34,418 nt of DNA from Nonomuraea rhizosphaerae (GCF_019396405.1 NZ_JAHKRL010000317.1:1-34418); one strand, 5' to 3'; positions 7,806 to 15,626 are shown, counted from the first letter of the stretch. The notes: generated from the letters alone by a model not told the origin. Numbers and translations are program-made.

Positions 7806-8164
7806 GCGACGTTCTGCTCCTCGTCTGGCGTGTCCCAGGGGACGGGACCGCCGCTGTACTCACTGCCGCCACGGCGTTCGAGCGCGGCCGTGTAGATCGC
7901 GCCGCCGGGCTCGATGCGCTTGGCGACGAGCACGCCGTACGGCAGCGACCTCGACTTGCCGAGTTCGCGCACCTGGCGGGCGACCTGTGCCCAGCTCGCG
8001 GCCATCTCCTCGCAGGCGCGCCGGTACCCGTCCTGCTCGCCACTGTCGTATCCGGCGCGGTAGCCGTTCTTCCACGCGGCGTTGACCTGGCGGGCCTCGT
8101 GAGCTGCTCTGGCGCTGATCTGCTCGATCAGTTCGGCGGCCCGGTCGAGCGTCGCGCCGTTCAC
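7802..8164 (-). CDS. Early phage protein of unknown function
   Basis: This is a 120-residue protein starting at GTG 8164, coupled by 4-nt GTGA overlaps to both neighbours. The first 70 residues are helical and charged. They include an aromatic/Gly pattern, W-K-N-G-Y-R-A-G-Y-D-S-G-E-Q-D-G-Y-R-R-A, which looks like a Y-x-x-G-Y-x-x-G repeat. The C-terminal 45 residues are polar. No enzyme motif is visible. Its place directly before the primase suggests a role in replication or its control, but this is not demonstrated. Confidence 0.65.
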   Translation of the reverse strand: MNGATLDRAAELIEQISARAAHEARQVNAAWKNGYRAGYDSGEQDGYRRACEEMAASWAQVARQVRELGKSRSLPYGVLVAKRIEPGGAIYTAALERRGGSEYSGGPVPWDTPDEEQNVA

Positions 8165-8442
8165 GCGGCCACCTTGACCAGGTACGGCTTACCGCCGCCC
8201 TGGCAGTGCGACAAGCGGTGAACCTCGGTCGTGTCGAGGCCGGCGGGCGCGCCGTGGGTGTGCCGCTGCTCGCAGAGGGGGCAGCGGTCGACGGCCAGAA
8301 GCCAGCGGGGGCGGCGGCTGTCCGGGGGAATGAGGCGGCCGGTTGCTACGATCGGCGTGTTGGTGGCGCTGGTGGTCGCATCGGCGTCCGGGCGGGCCTG
8401 GGAGGTGGAGCTCCCGGGCCCGTTTCGCGTTTCAAGCGGCAT
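8161..8442 (-). CDS. Small Cys/His zinc-binding early protein
   Basis: This is a 93-residue protein with a disordered Thr/Ala/Pro-rich first half. The second half carries R-C-P-L-C-E-Q-R-H-T-H-G, then H-R-L-S-H-C, then G-G-K-P-Y-L-V. The pattern C-P-x-C-x-x-x-H-x-H-G...H-C-x-G-G-G-Y-x-L/V is recurrent in small actinobacterial phage and plasmid proteins encoded near primases. It probably binds zinc. The ATG at 8442 overlaps the preceding 48-aa gene by 11 bases, and its stop overlaps the next GTG by four. Confidence 0.65.
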   Translation of the reverse strand: MPLETRNGPGSSTSQARPDADATTSATNTPIVATGRLIPPDSRRPRWLLAVDRCPLCEQRHTHGAPAGLDTTEVHRLSHCQGGGKPYLVKVAA

Positions 8443-8578
8443 CGGCGTTCTCCTCCTCGGCCGCGGCCTGGGTGGTGGGTGCGCCCGAGAAGATGAGCTG
8501 CAGGCGGGTGATCTGCTCGGGGGTGGGCGGGCCGAGACGGGCGGCAGCGGCCTTGATGTTGGCCTGCATGTCGATCAC
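8432..8578 (-). CDS. 48-residue coupled early ORF
   Basis: GTG at 8578 overlaps the stop codon of the Cro-like gene in a GTGA arrangement, and the stop at 8434-8432 lies inside the start of the next gene. The product is a short acidic helical peptide beginning V-I-D-M-Q-A-N-I-K-A-A-A-A-R-L-G. It includes P-T-P-E-Q-I-T-R-L-Q-L-I-F-S-G and ends in an Ala/Glu tail. Double overlap with both neighbours and normal third-position GC support real translation. The function is unknown. Confidence 0.55.
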   Translation of the reverse strand: MIDMQANIKAAAARLGPPTPEQITRLQLIFSGAPTTQAAAEEENADAA

Positions 8579-8784
8579 GCGGACACCCCGGTCTGGCCGT
8601 CCACGGTGAACAGGTCGCGGACACGGACGCCGAGACGCCGCGCGACTTGAACCTTGGTGAGGGGAGCCATCTGTCGTTCCCCGCGCTCTACGCGGCTGAT
8701 CATGGCCGCGCTGATGCCGCTCAGGTCGGCGACTTCCTCCAGGCTGAGGCCGTTCTCAAGTCGCCATGCTCGAAAGGGGGACAT
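8575..8784 (-). CDS. Cro/C1-type XRE regulator
   Basis: This protein has 69 residues from the ATG at 8784, six bases after an AAGGAAG ribosome binding site. That site makes this start better than the in-frame ATG at 8805. The whole protein is one XRE helix-turn-helix: S-L-E-E-V-A-D-L-S-G-I-S-A-A-M-I-S-R-V-E-R-G-E-R, then a short tail with V-A-R-R-L-G-V-R-V-R-D-L-F. It is divergent from the plus-strand repressor at 8883 and leads the early operon, which is the classic place of a Cro-like switch protein. Whether it represses or activates is not visible. Confidence 0.8.
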   Translation of the reverse strand: MSPFRAWRLENGLSLEEVADLSGISAAMISRVERGERQMAPLTKVQVARRLGVRVRDLFTVDGQTGVSA

Positions 8785-8882
8785 GCACCACTTCCTTGAC
8801 TGCATGCTGCAATGACTACATCGATCATCTCACTGTTTGGTCACTGTAGTCAAAGCAGCAGGCAGTGATACTGTCTGGGATC
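8785..8882. promoter_or_regulatory. Divergent switch region between Cro-like and repressor genes
   Basis: The 98-bp region contains TGACTACA at 8813-8820 and its inverse TGTAGTCA at 8845-8852. It also has a CAGT-GAT-ACTG palindrome at 8863-8873 and two copies of CACTGT between them. These are plausible binding sites for the two flanking HTH proteins. A possible plus-strand promoter is TAGTCA (8847-8852) and TACTGT (8869-8874). It would start transcription close to GTG 8883 and so give a leaderless repressor message. The promoter is tentative; the repeats are exact. Confidence 0.55.
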
Positions 8883-9512
8883 GTGGCAACAGACGAAGAT
8901 CAGAAGGTCCCGACGGTCGGTCAGGTTGTCGGCCGGAACCTTGCTCGCCTACGCCAGCAGTGGGGGCAAACCCAGCAGGAGGCCGCGACTGTTCTGCGCG
9001 CGGACGGGCTGGCCTGGACGGCGGCGAACGTCGCCTCGATAGAGAGTGGCCGGCGGGAAACGATCGACTTCGGCGCGCTGGTTCTTCTTGCAGGCTCCTA
9101 CGAGACGCCCTTGTCCGGCCTGTTCCTCGGGGAGGGCGACATGCGGCTGAGCGCTGACGTCACGGTCGAGCTGGTCGACCTCAGGCGATGGCTTGACCAG
9201 GAAGCGCGCCTGACCATCACCCTGTCGTCGGGCCCGGCTGTGCAGCGCTGGCTCGACTCGATACCGGCCGAAAGGGTGTCGTTCCAGGCTGACGCAGAGC
9301 TGGCCGCACGGCTGGGACTGCGGCCCGAGGACGTCTATCGCGCAGCCGAGAAGCTATGGGGCGGACGGAACCTGCATCAAGAGCGCGACCGGCGTTTGGC
9401 CGAGTATGGCGACCTGACGCCGGCGCAGAAGCGTACGAGGCGAGGGCACATCACTCGCCAGCTCGCTAAAGAGCTGGAGCCTCACCTGCCGAAGCCTTCT
9501 TCTCAAGCCTGA
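8883..9512 (+). CDS. Lysogeny-type repressor with XRE domain
   Basis: This protein has about 209 residues from GTG 8883; an in-frame GTG at 8865 is possible. The N-terminal 75 residues contain a helix-turn-helix with an unusual insertion: R-N-L-A-R-L-R-Q-Q-W-G-Q-T-Q-Q-E-A-A-T-V-L, then A-W-T-A-A-N-V-A-S-I-E-S-G-R-R. The C-terminal part is helical and charged, without a LexA-like Ser/Lys protease dyad that I can see. It is the only plus-strand gene in the element and diverges from the Cro-like gene, which fits a maintenance repressor. Its 3' end overlaps the integrase 3' end by 47 bp on the opposite strand. The integrase is therefore antisense to repressor transcription. Confidence 0.72.
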   Translation: MATDEDQKVPTVGQVVGRNLARLRQQWGQTQQEAATVLRADGLAWTAANVASIESGRRETIDFGALVLLAGSYETPLSGLFLGEGDMRLSADVTVELVDLRRWLDQEARLTITLSSGPAVQRWLDSIPAERVSFQADAELAARLGLRPEDVYRAAEKLWGGRNLHQERDRRLAEYGDLTPAQKRTRRGHITRQLAKELEPHLPKPSSQA

Positions 9513-10971
9513 TCGCGTCCGGGTCGAAGTAGCCCCACTCCTTGCCGTACTCCGGCGTCCACCCGCGCGGGCGCCCCTTCCCGGCGGGCAGGACGATCAC
9601 GCGCATGATCTCCCTCAGGACAGTGCGCTTCCGGTCGAGGTCGAGCCCATCCCACACCGCTTGCGCTGACTCACCCTGCCGGAAGGGCCCCAGGGCGGTC
9701 ACGCGCGCCGCCGCAGTGTCGGCCTGGTCCAGCTCGGCCCGGCGTTGGGCGGTCTTCTGGTTGGCCTTGATGAGCTGCGCCTTGGTCATCAGTCCTTCGG
9801 CGAACATCTCGGCCGCTTCCTCGTCGCGGACGCGGAGCGCCTCACGCTCCAGTACGCGGGCGCGCGCCGCGCCGTCGTCGCTCCTGCCCTCGAACGCTGC
9901 GACGGCGCCGGGCTGGGACAGCCACTCGACGGCCACGGCCTCCACGTACTTGTCCAGGTGGACGGCGTACCGTGCCACGTGCTTGCGTCCGTCGGCGCAC
10001 CGGTAGGCGGGGACCGTGCTCCGTACGCCGCCCATGCTCATGCCTGCCGTGGCGCAGACCATGAAGGCGTCATCTCGGCCGTCGTCCACGCACACGCCGC
10101 ACTCGTACAACCCCGACCCCAGCCAGCGGCGGCCCGGCCCAGGGGAGGTTCGGCGCTCGGGGTCGTTCAGGAGCGCGACCACGCCCCGCCAGGTCTCTTC
10201 CGGCACGATGGCCGGCCATTCGGCCTTCCCGACGATCTCGCCGCGGTGCTCCATCAGGCCGGCGTTGCGCGGTCGGCGAAGCATCGCGGCCACGGACACC
10301 GCCAGCCACTTCCCGCCGGTCGATGTGGGGATGGCGCGGGCGTTCAGGTCACGCATGATCGCGTGGAGGCTTGCCCCGGACAGGAGCGCCTCGGAGGCCC
10401 GCACCACCTCTGCGGCCTCGGCCGGACGCACGGTGACGCCGTCCGCCTCGTACCCGAACGGGCGACGGCCGCCGAGCCAGCGGCCTTCCTGGGCAGATTC
10501 CACTTTCGCCGCCTCGATTCGTTCGATCATGTGGTCTACCTCGTATTGGGCGTCAACGATGTCGTTGCGGAACCGCTTGCGGCCGGTTGGCGTCGACAGG
10601 TCGTAGGAGCCGGACCGGGCCGTCTCGACGGGGTGTTTGCCCTGCGCGCACACGGAGAGCAGCGCTTCGCCGGAGCCGATGTCGCGGTCGAGCCGGTCGG
10701 CGTGCCATGCCAGGACGCCGAGGGGCTGTGCGCGGCGGTCGCTGCGCAGCTCGTCGAGCATGGCCGTGAAGCGGTCGCGGCGTGCCGGGCCGGCGCCCAC
10801 CTTGACGAAGGCGGTCCGGTCGGCGTCGACGAACTCGGCGACGATCCGGCCGCCGATCCTGGCCGCGTGGGTGGTGCAGTCGCGCCTCTGGCGGGCGATG
10901 CCCGCGCGGCCCTTGGACCTGCGCAGGTACAGCACGTAGTCGCGTTCGCCGTGGGGGGTGGAGGTCGCCAT
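9466..10971 (-). CDS. int: Large serine integrase
   Basis: This 501-residue large serine recombinase would integrate the element between attP and attB. The N-terminal resolvase fold begins Y-V-L-Y-L-R-R-S-K with the nucleophile Ser at position 19, and the arginine-rich R-Q-R-R-D-C follows. The D-R-L-D-R-D segment lies near 92-97. The recombinase domain (about 165-270) has G-R-W-L-G-G-R-R-P-F-G-Y, and a zinc ribbon starts at Y-E-C-G-V-C near 290. A coiled-coil motif follows, roughly 360-430. The length is normal for the family. ATG 10971 is about 20 bases from the yifB junction. No Shine-Dalgarno is visible; a CATACT element seven bases upstream could give a leaderless transcript. The integrase matches the finding that yifB is split. 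Confidence 0.93.
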   Translation of the reverse strand: MATSTPHGERDYVLYLRRSKGRAGIARQRRDCTTHAARIGGRIVAEFVDADRTAFVKVGAGPARRDRFTAMLDELRSDRRAQPLGVLAWHADRLDRDIGSGEALLSVCAQGKHPVETARSGSYDLSTPTGRKRFRNDIVDAQYEVDHMIERIEAAKVESAQEGRWLGGRRPFGYEADGVTVRPAEAAEVVRASEALLSGASLHAIMRDLNARAIPTSTGGKWLAVSVAAMLRRPRNAGLMEHRGEIVGKAEWPAIVPEETWRGVVALLNDPERRTSPGPGRRWLGSGLYECGVCVDDGRDDAFMVCATAGMSMGGVRSTVPAYRCADGRKHVARYAVHLDKYVEAVAVEWLSQPGAVAAFEGRSDDGAARARVLEREALRVRDEEAAEMFAEGLMTKAQLIKANQKTAQRRAELDQADTAAARVTALGPFRQGESAQAVWDGLDLDRKRTVLREIMRVIVLPAGKGRPRGWTPEYGKEWGYFDPDAIRLEKKASAGEAPAL

Positions 10972-10995
10972 AAATCTAAGTATGCCACAACTTGA
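10972..10995. other. Attachment junction (attL or attR) inside yifB
   Basis: Plus-strand yifB coding similarity begins at T-F-D-L-A-I-A-V (from about 10995). Directly upstream, the same frame runs into a stop at 10977-10979 and then into the integrase gene. In intact YifB proteins this point lies about 90-100 residues from the N-terminus, at P-K-x-G-S-x-F-D-L-A-I-A. The crossover site is therefore within about 20 bp here. The other junction and the 5' part of yifB must lie left of the window. The exact core dinucleotide cannot be read from one junction. Confidence 0.75.
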
Positions 10996-12293
10996 CTTTC
11001 GATCTCGCCATCGCGGTGGCGATCCTGGGCGCCGCCGGAGTGGTCCCCGCCGACCGCGTCGCCGAGCCGTTCTTCCTGGGCGAGCTCGGCCTGGACGGCC
11101 GTCTGAGACCCGTACGAGGCGTCCTGCCGTCCGTGCTCGGCGCCGCCGAACACGGAGACGTCACGGTAGTCGTCCCGGCCGCCAACTGCGCCGAGGCTGC
11201 GCTGGTGCCCGACGTCAAGGTGGTCCCGTTCGCCGACCTGCGCCAGTTGGTGGAGTGGCTACGCAGGGGAGAAGACCCGCCCGAGCCGTACATCGAGGAA
11301 ATCCAGGAGCCCCCGCCGCCCACCATTCAACCGGCAGTCGACCTGTCCGACGTGGTCGGCCAGCCGGTGGCGCGCCGAGCGCTGGAGATCTGCGCCGCGG
11401 GTGGCCACAACCTCTGGATGGTCGGCCCGCCCGGCACAGGAAAGACCTTGCTGGCCGAACGCCTTCCCACGCTCCTGCCCGACCTGGAGATCGACCACGC
11501 GCTGGAGGTAACGGCCATCCACTCGGTCGCCGGCATCCTGCCGCCCAACAGCCCGATGCTGAGCAGACCCCCGTTCGTGAACCCCCACCACACCGCCACC
11601 GCGGCCGCCATCATCGGCGGCGGCAGTACGGTCGTACGCCCCGGTGCCGTCTCGCTCGCCCATCGTGGGGTCCTGTTCATGGACGAAGCGCCTGAATTCC
11701 CGCGCAACATCCTCGACTGCCTGCGCCAGCCCCTGGAAGCCGGCCGCGTGACGGTTTCCAGGTCCGCCGGCTCCGTCACGTTCCCGGCCCGCTTCATGCT
11801 CGTACTCGCCGCCAACCCCTGCCCCTGCGCCCAGCCCCAGGACCAGGGGGAGAGCTGCCAGTGCTCACCCACGACAAGACGCCGCTACCTGGGCAGACTG
11901 TCCGGCCCCCTTCTCGATCGCATCGACATGAAGGTCACGGTCGCCCGTACGTCGAGACGCGAGCTCATGGCCGACCGCCAGTTCGTCGAGCCGAGCAAGA
12001 TCGTGGCCGAACGCGTCCTCGCCGCCCGGGAGCGAGCCGCCAAACGTCTGGACGGCACACCCTGGCGTACGAACGCCGAAATCCCCTCGACCTCTCTCCA
12101 CGCCGACTATCGCCCCTCGAACGCCGCCATGAAGTGCATGACCCACGCCCTCGACTCCGGCACCCTCAGCGCCCGCGGCCTCGACCGCGTCCTACGAGTC
12201 GCCTGGACCCTCGCCGACCTCGCAGGCAAACCCGCACCCGAACACGCGGAAACCTCAACCGCCCTCGCCCTGTGGCTGGGCGTGAACACATGA
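10992..12293 (+). CDS. yifB: YifB/ComM AAA+ ATPase, 3' fragment split by the integrated element
   Basis: The 433 residues from TTG 10992 match the C-terminal four fifths of YifB (ComM, Mg-chelatase-like AAA+ ATPase). ComM is a helicase that helps branch migration during natural transformation; its role in actinobacteria is not settled. Walker A is G-P-P-G-T-G-K-T near 143-150, and Walker B is L-F-M-D-E-A-P-E-F near 223. The Mg-chelatase C-terminal domain ends at G-V-N-T. The N-terminal Lon-like domain is cut off at F-D-L-A-I-A by insertion of the element. No ribosome binding site precedes the TTG, so the fragment is probably inactive unless the element excises. dprA follows after 237 bp, the usual order. 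Confidence 0.9.
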   Translation: MTFDLAIAVAILGAAGVVPADRVAEPFFLGELGLDGRLRPVRGVLPSVLGAAEHGDVTVVVPAANCAEAALVPDVKVVPFADLRQLVEWLRRGEDPPEPYIEEIQEPPPPTIQPAVDLSDVVGQPVARRALEICAAGGHNLWMVGPPGTGKTLLAERLPTLLPDLEIDHALEVTAIHSVAGILPPNSPMLSRPPFVNPHHTATAAAIIGGGSTVVRPGAVSLAHRGVLFMDEAPEFPRNILDCLRQPLEAGRVTVSRSAGSVTFPARFMLVLAANPCPCAQPQDQGESCQCSPTTRRRYLGRLSGPLLDRIDMKVTVARTSRRELMADRQFVEPSKIVAERVLAARERAAKRLDGTPWRTNAEIPSTSLHADYRPSNAAMKCMTHALDSGTLSARGLDRVLRVAWTLADLAGKPAPEHAETSTALALWLGVNT

Positions 12294-12530
12294 ACGGCCC
12301 AAGCCGCACACACCTCGACATGCTCCCAAAGCCACCGCAACCAGACATACGCCAACCTCGCCGTCGAGCACCTCACGCCCGCAGCCCATCAAGAATCCCC
12401 TAACCCCACACACCAGAGAACCGCCCCCCGCTGCCCAAACCCCCGCAATCCTCCCCACTCCGACGAGATCCGCTCTCACCTCCGAGACGCTCCCGTCACC
12501 CCCTCCCACCCCCACCTTCTAGGAGCGCCG

Positions 12531-14303
12531 ATGACAAGCACCGAACTGGAGGCCCGGGCCGCCCTCATGCGCGCCGCCGACGCTGGAGACGCCACAATGG
12601 GCCGCCTCGTAGCGTTCTGCGGCGCCGAGGCAGCCGTCGAAGCCATATGTACGCAGACCCTTCCCCCCGAATTCATCACCCAGGAGGTCCAAGCCGAGGG
12701 CACTCCCGACCACCCCTCTCCGGAGCACGTCCGACACACCACAGGCCGACAACACGGGTCCCGCACTCCCACCGGACACCTCCTGCCTGAAGCAGGCACC
12801 CAACCCATCCCGTACGACGCAGGAAGCGCATCACTCGAACCGCCGCCCACACCCTCCAACAACCAGCCCCCTCTGCCTCCACCCCTGGGCACGCGCCACC
12901 CCACGAACCCCGACCACCCACACGGCACAAACAACTCCCTCCACCAACCAAGCGCGCACCTCACTTGGGGGCAGGGCGCCGACACCACTCGGGAGCCCGG
13001 TGCAAAGACCGACCGGCCGTACAGCACAGCAACCAACGCTCAGAACCCGAGCTCAGAGATCATCACGCAGGACCTCGTCCCCTTCGCCCCGCGAGACATC
13101 GCCGCCCTCATCTCACATGACACCCCCGCCCTCACCCGGCAGCGCATCTCCGCCCTCACCCGTCGGCGAGTAACGCACCTCACCCAGCGACTGCAAACGT
13201 GGCACGCCCGCCTGGCCGCCTCCAACCCCACCGCCGACCTGATCGAAGGCGAGCGAAGCGGCGCCAGACTGATCATCCCCGGCACCCCGGAATGGCCCAC
13301 CCAACTGGACCAACTCGGCCCCGCCCGCCCCCTCGGCCTGTGGCTCCACGGCTCGGCCGACCTACGTTTCTCCTGCCTGCGATCGGTCGCCATCGTGGGG
13401 GCCCGTGCCGCGACCCCGTACGGTGTGCATGTCGCGGCCGAGTTCGCCGTGGGTCTCAGCGACTCAGGCTGGACGGTGGTCTCAGGTGGCGCTTTCGGCA
13501 TCGACGGCGCGGCACATCGCGGAGCCCTGGCGGCGGACTCACCCACAGTCGTCGTACTGGCCTGCGGCGTTGACATCAGCTACCCGGCCGGCCACCACGA
13601 ACTGTTCGCCGCGGCCCGCGACCAAGGCGTGGTGGTGAGCGAATGCCCTCCCGGCGTCCACCCCACCCGAGCCCGCTTCCTCATCCGGAACCGCCTCATA
13701 GCCGCCCTGTCCCGCGGCACCGTCGTAGTGGAGGCCGCACTCCGCAGCGGCGCACTCAACACCGCCGGCCACGCCTTGTCCCTCCAACGCCACCTGGCCG
13801 CCGTCCCCGGCCCCATCACCTCCGCCACCTCGGCCGGCTGCCACCGCCTGCTCCGCGAACGCAAGGCCGTCTGTGTCACCTCACCCGACGAAATGATCGA
13901 ACTCGTCGGCGTGATAGGCGACGACCTGGCTCCGCAGACGCGCGGCCCAGCCGTCCCCCGAGACGCACTCAACGAGACCACCAGAAGCGTCCTGGACGCC
14001 GTCCCCAGCCGCGGCGGCGCAGGCCCGGCATCGATCGCGGTAACGGCAGGAGTCTCTCTGGACGCCGCCCTGAGCGCCCTGGGCGGCCTGGCCGCCGCTG
14101 GTTATGTCGAACGAGTGGAGAAGGGCTGGCGAACCCGCAGAACCGCCCCAACCGCGTACCAGAAGGCCCACGACACAGCCCCATCTCGCCCCTCCCCATC
14201 GGATGCGACCGACCCCGACGACCTCCCACCCCCCTTCGACGACTCCGCCCACTTCACGGACATCCCGCCTCCCTGCCCCGACGAGTCCTCCCAGGCCATG
14301 TAA
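12531..14303 (+). CDS. dprA: DNA-processing protein DprA with long low-complexity insert
   Basis: DprA binds single-stranded DNA and loads RecA during transformation. The Rossmann-fold core spans about 255-450: S-V-A-I-V-G-A-R at 285, S-G-G-A-F-G-I-D at 318-325, then G-V-D-x-x-Y-P and R-F-L-I-R-N-R-L-I-A-A-L-S. A winged helix lies near 480-540. At 590 residues it is about 200 longer than usual. The excess is a Pro/Thr/His-rich stretch at about 50-180 that splits the N-terminal helical region, plus a Pro/Asp-rich tail. The ATG at 12531 follows AGGAGCG at a good distance. Its neighbour yifB is broken by the element, so any competence-type function of the pair is compromised on one side only. 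Confidence 0.9.
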   Translation: MTSTELEARAALMRAADAGDATMGRLVAFCGAEAAVEAICTQTLPPEFITQEVQAEGTPDHPSPEHVRHTTGRQHGSRTPTGHLLPEAGTQPIPYDAGSASLEPPPTPSNNQPPLPPPLGTRHPTNPDHPHGTNNSLHQPSAHLTWGQGADTTREPGAKTDRPYSTATNAQNPSSEIITQDLVPFAPRDIAALISHDTPALTRQRISALTRRRVTHLTQRLQTWHARLAASNPTADLIEGERSGARLIIPGTPEWPTQLDQLGPARPLGLWLHGSADLRFSCLRSVAIVGARAATPYGVHVAAEFAVGLSDSGWTVVSGGAFGIDGAAHRGALAADSPTVVVLACGVDISYPAGHHELFAAARDQGVVVSECPPGVHPTRARFLIRNRLIAALSRGTVVVEAALRSGALNTAGHALSLQRHLAAVPGPITSATSAGCHRLLRERKAVCVTSPDEMIELVGVIGDDLAPQTRGPAVPRDALNETTRSVLDAVPSRGGAGPASIAVTAGVSLDAALSALGGLAAAGYVERVEKGWRTRRTAPTAYQKAHDTAPSRPSPSDATDPDDLPPPFDDSAHFTDIPPPCPDESSQAM

Positions 14304-15626
14304 CTCAGCCACGCAAGTACCGAGGGCAGCGCTCCGCCACCACCCATAGGCAGGAAACCGTTCCCTCGGCCAACCGCACTGTCACACCCCCTCCAGGGAA
14401 CTGCCGCCTGACTGCACCCCGCTGGAAAGCCGATCCCTGAAAAACCCCAATTCCCGCCAGCCCTTACACAGCCGTCCTGCGCTGACGCTCCTCGGAGCCG
14501 AGGCTCCTGCCCGAAACGGTGGAGGGCAGCCAGAACCGGAGGACAGCCCTCATCACATCTACACGAACGCTCCCTCGCCACCGATCGACCTCCAACGGCG
14601 GACATTCGAAGCTGAGGCCACAGCGTCGGCTGAGAGCCCCATCCAGGTGCGACAGAACCGCAGTCCGAGACTGGGGCTAGCCAGCACCTCTAGCTACTGA
14701 CCAGTACAGTTCCTTGAAGGAAGATCCTCCCACCGCCGATTGCCTCCGATGACCTGCACTTCTCGGAAAGGGGCGTGTCCGGCGATCGGAGCTCAGCCAG
14801 CAACGGAGATGGTGTTTGCGCAGGTGATCGCACTACCGCTTCCGCCTCCGGTTGACTTTCCCGCCGTTCGCCGGGCAGGCCCTCGGAAAGGGGCCTGTCC
14901 GGGGAACGGTGAACCGGCAGTGTGTGGAAGGCGGCGAGCATACGACTCCCGGGGAAAACGATCTTTCAGCCGGCGATCCGCCTCCGAGTACCGGACACTC
15001 CCCAGAAAGGCCGAGAAGCGCGAATGGGCGGCATGCCAACTTGAGGTGGAGCCCCGCGAACTGGCGTAATCGCGGGCATTGCACACGCCGACGAGAGGGA
15101 TGAATACAGCGCGGAGCGGCGTGGCGTGGGTGGCGTGGCAAAGCTAGGCGGAGACATGGCAAGGCCAAGGAGAGGTGGCGAGGACGGGAGACGAGACGTG
15201 GCGTGGCAGGCGCAGGGTGGCGAGGGCACAGCGTTCAGGCGTGCTGAGGTGGTGTGCCGAGACAGTATGGCGCACTCGACATAACCGATCTCGGGGATGC
15301 AGCTGAACTTAGAGGTGTAACCCTCCCCAGGGGGCGTACCGGACCGCAGGTGCAGCCGGACCTGAAGAGGCGTAACTGGAGTCGGGGGTGCAGCCAAACC
15401 TGGAAGGAGTACCAAACCCGGGAGCATGGCGGATCGAGCACGCTCGAACCGAGCGAACAATTGAGCAAGATCGGCGCCCGGAGTGAGGTCGGCGTCCATG
15501 GTGAGGTCAGCGTCCGGAGCGGCCGCGGTTTCGCGGTTCCGAAAGCCGGCCAGGGGTACGACATCAACTTGATGTGTGATCTCAACACCACGTGATGTCT
15601 GTACACAGGCAGGAGGGGAATCGGTC
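14304..15626. other. 1.3-kb gene-free stretch between dprA and xerC
   Basis: I find no credible gene here. The left part (to about 14460) is C-rich on the plus strand like the dprA region, and the right part (from about 15080) is G-rich. It holds one arm of a 115-bp inverted repeat (14889-15003) and a partial related copy near 14716-14790 that shares CTCGGAAAGGGGC and TGTCCGGCGA. Degenerate GTGGCGTGGC-type repeats lie at 15110-15240. Units of about 38 bp start at 15350 and 15388 (GGTGCAGCC... core), and an 18-bp duplication GTGAGGTCGGCGTCC occurs at about 15482-15517. In other actinobacteria this interval may hold whiG; it is absent here. Confidence 0.6.
14889..15003 (+). repeat. Left arm of 115-bp inverted repeat flanking xerC (MITE-like)
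   Basis: The reverse complement of this segment aligns without gaps to 16766-16880, with about 13 mismatches in 115 bp. The two ends of the unit are themselves imperfect inverted repeats: AGGGGCCTGTCCGG on the left and, read inward from the right, GGGGAGTGTCCGG. This is the layout of a short non-autonomous transposable element. All three frames carry similar peptides in both copies, with no sign of codon-level constraint. A MITE or IS remnant is an inference. Confidence 0.7.

Noticed and set aside
14690-15168. Small minus-strand open frames in the dprA-xerC gap
   Set aside because: They translate the inverted-repeat arm and related copies. Two frames look equally conserved, as expected for non-coding repeats.
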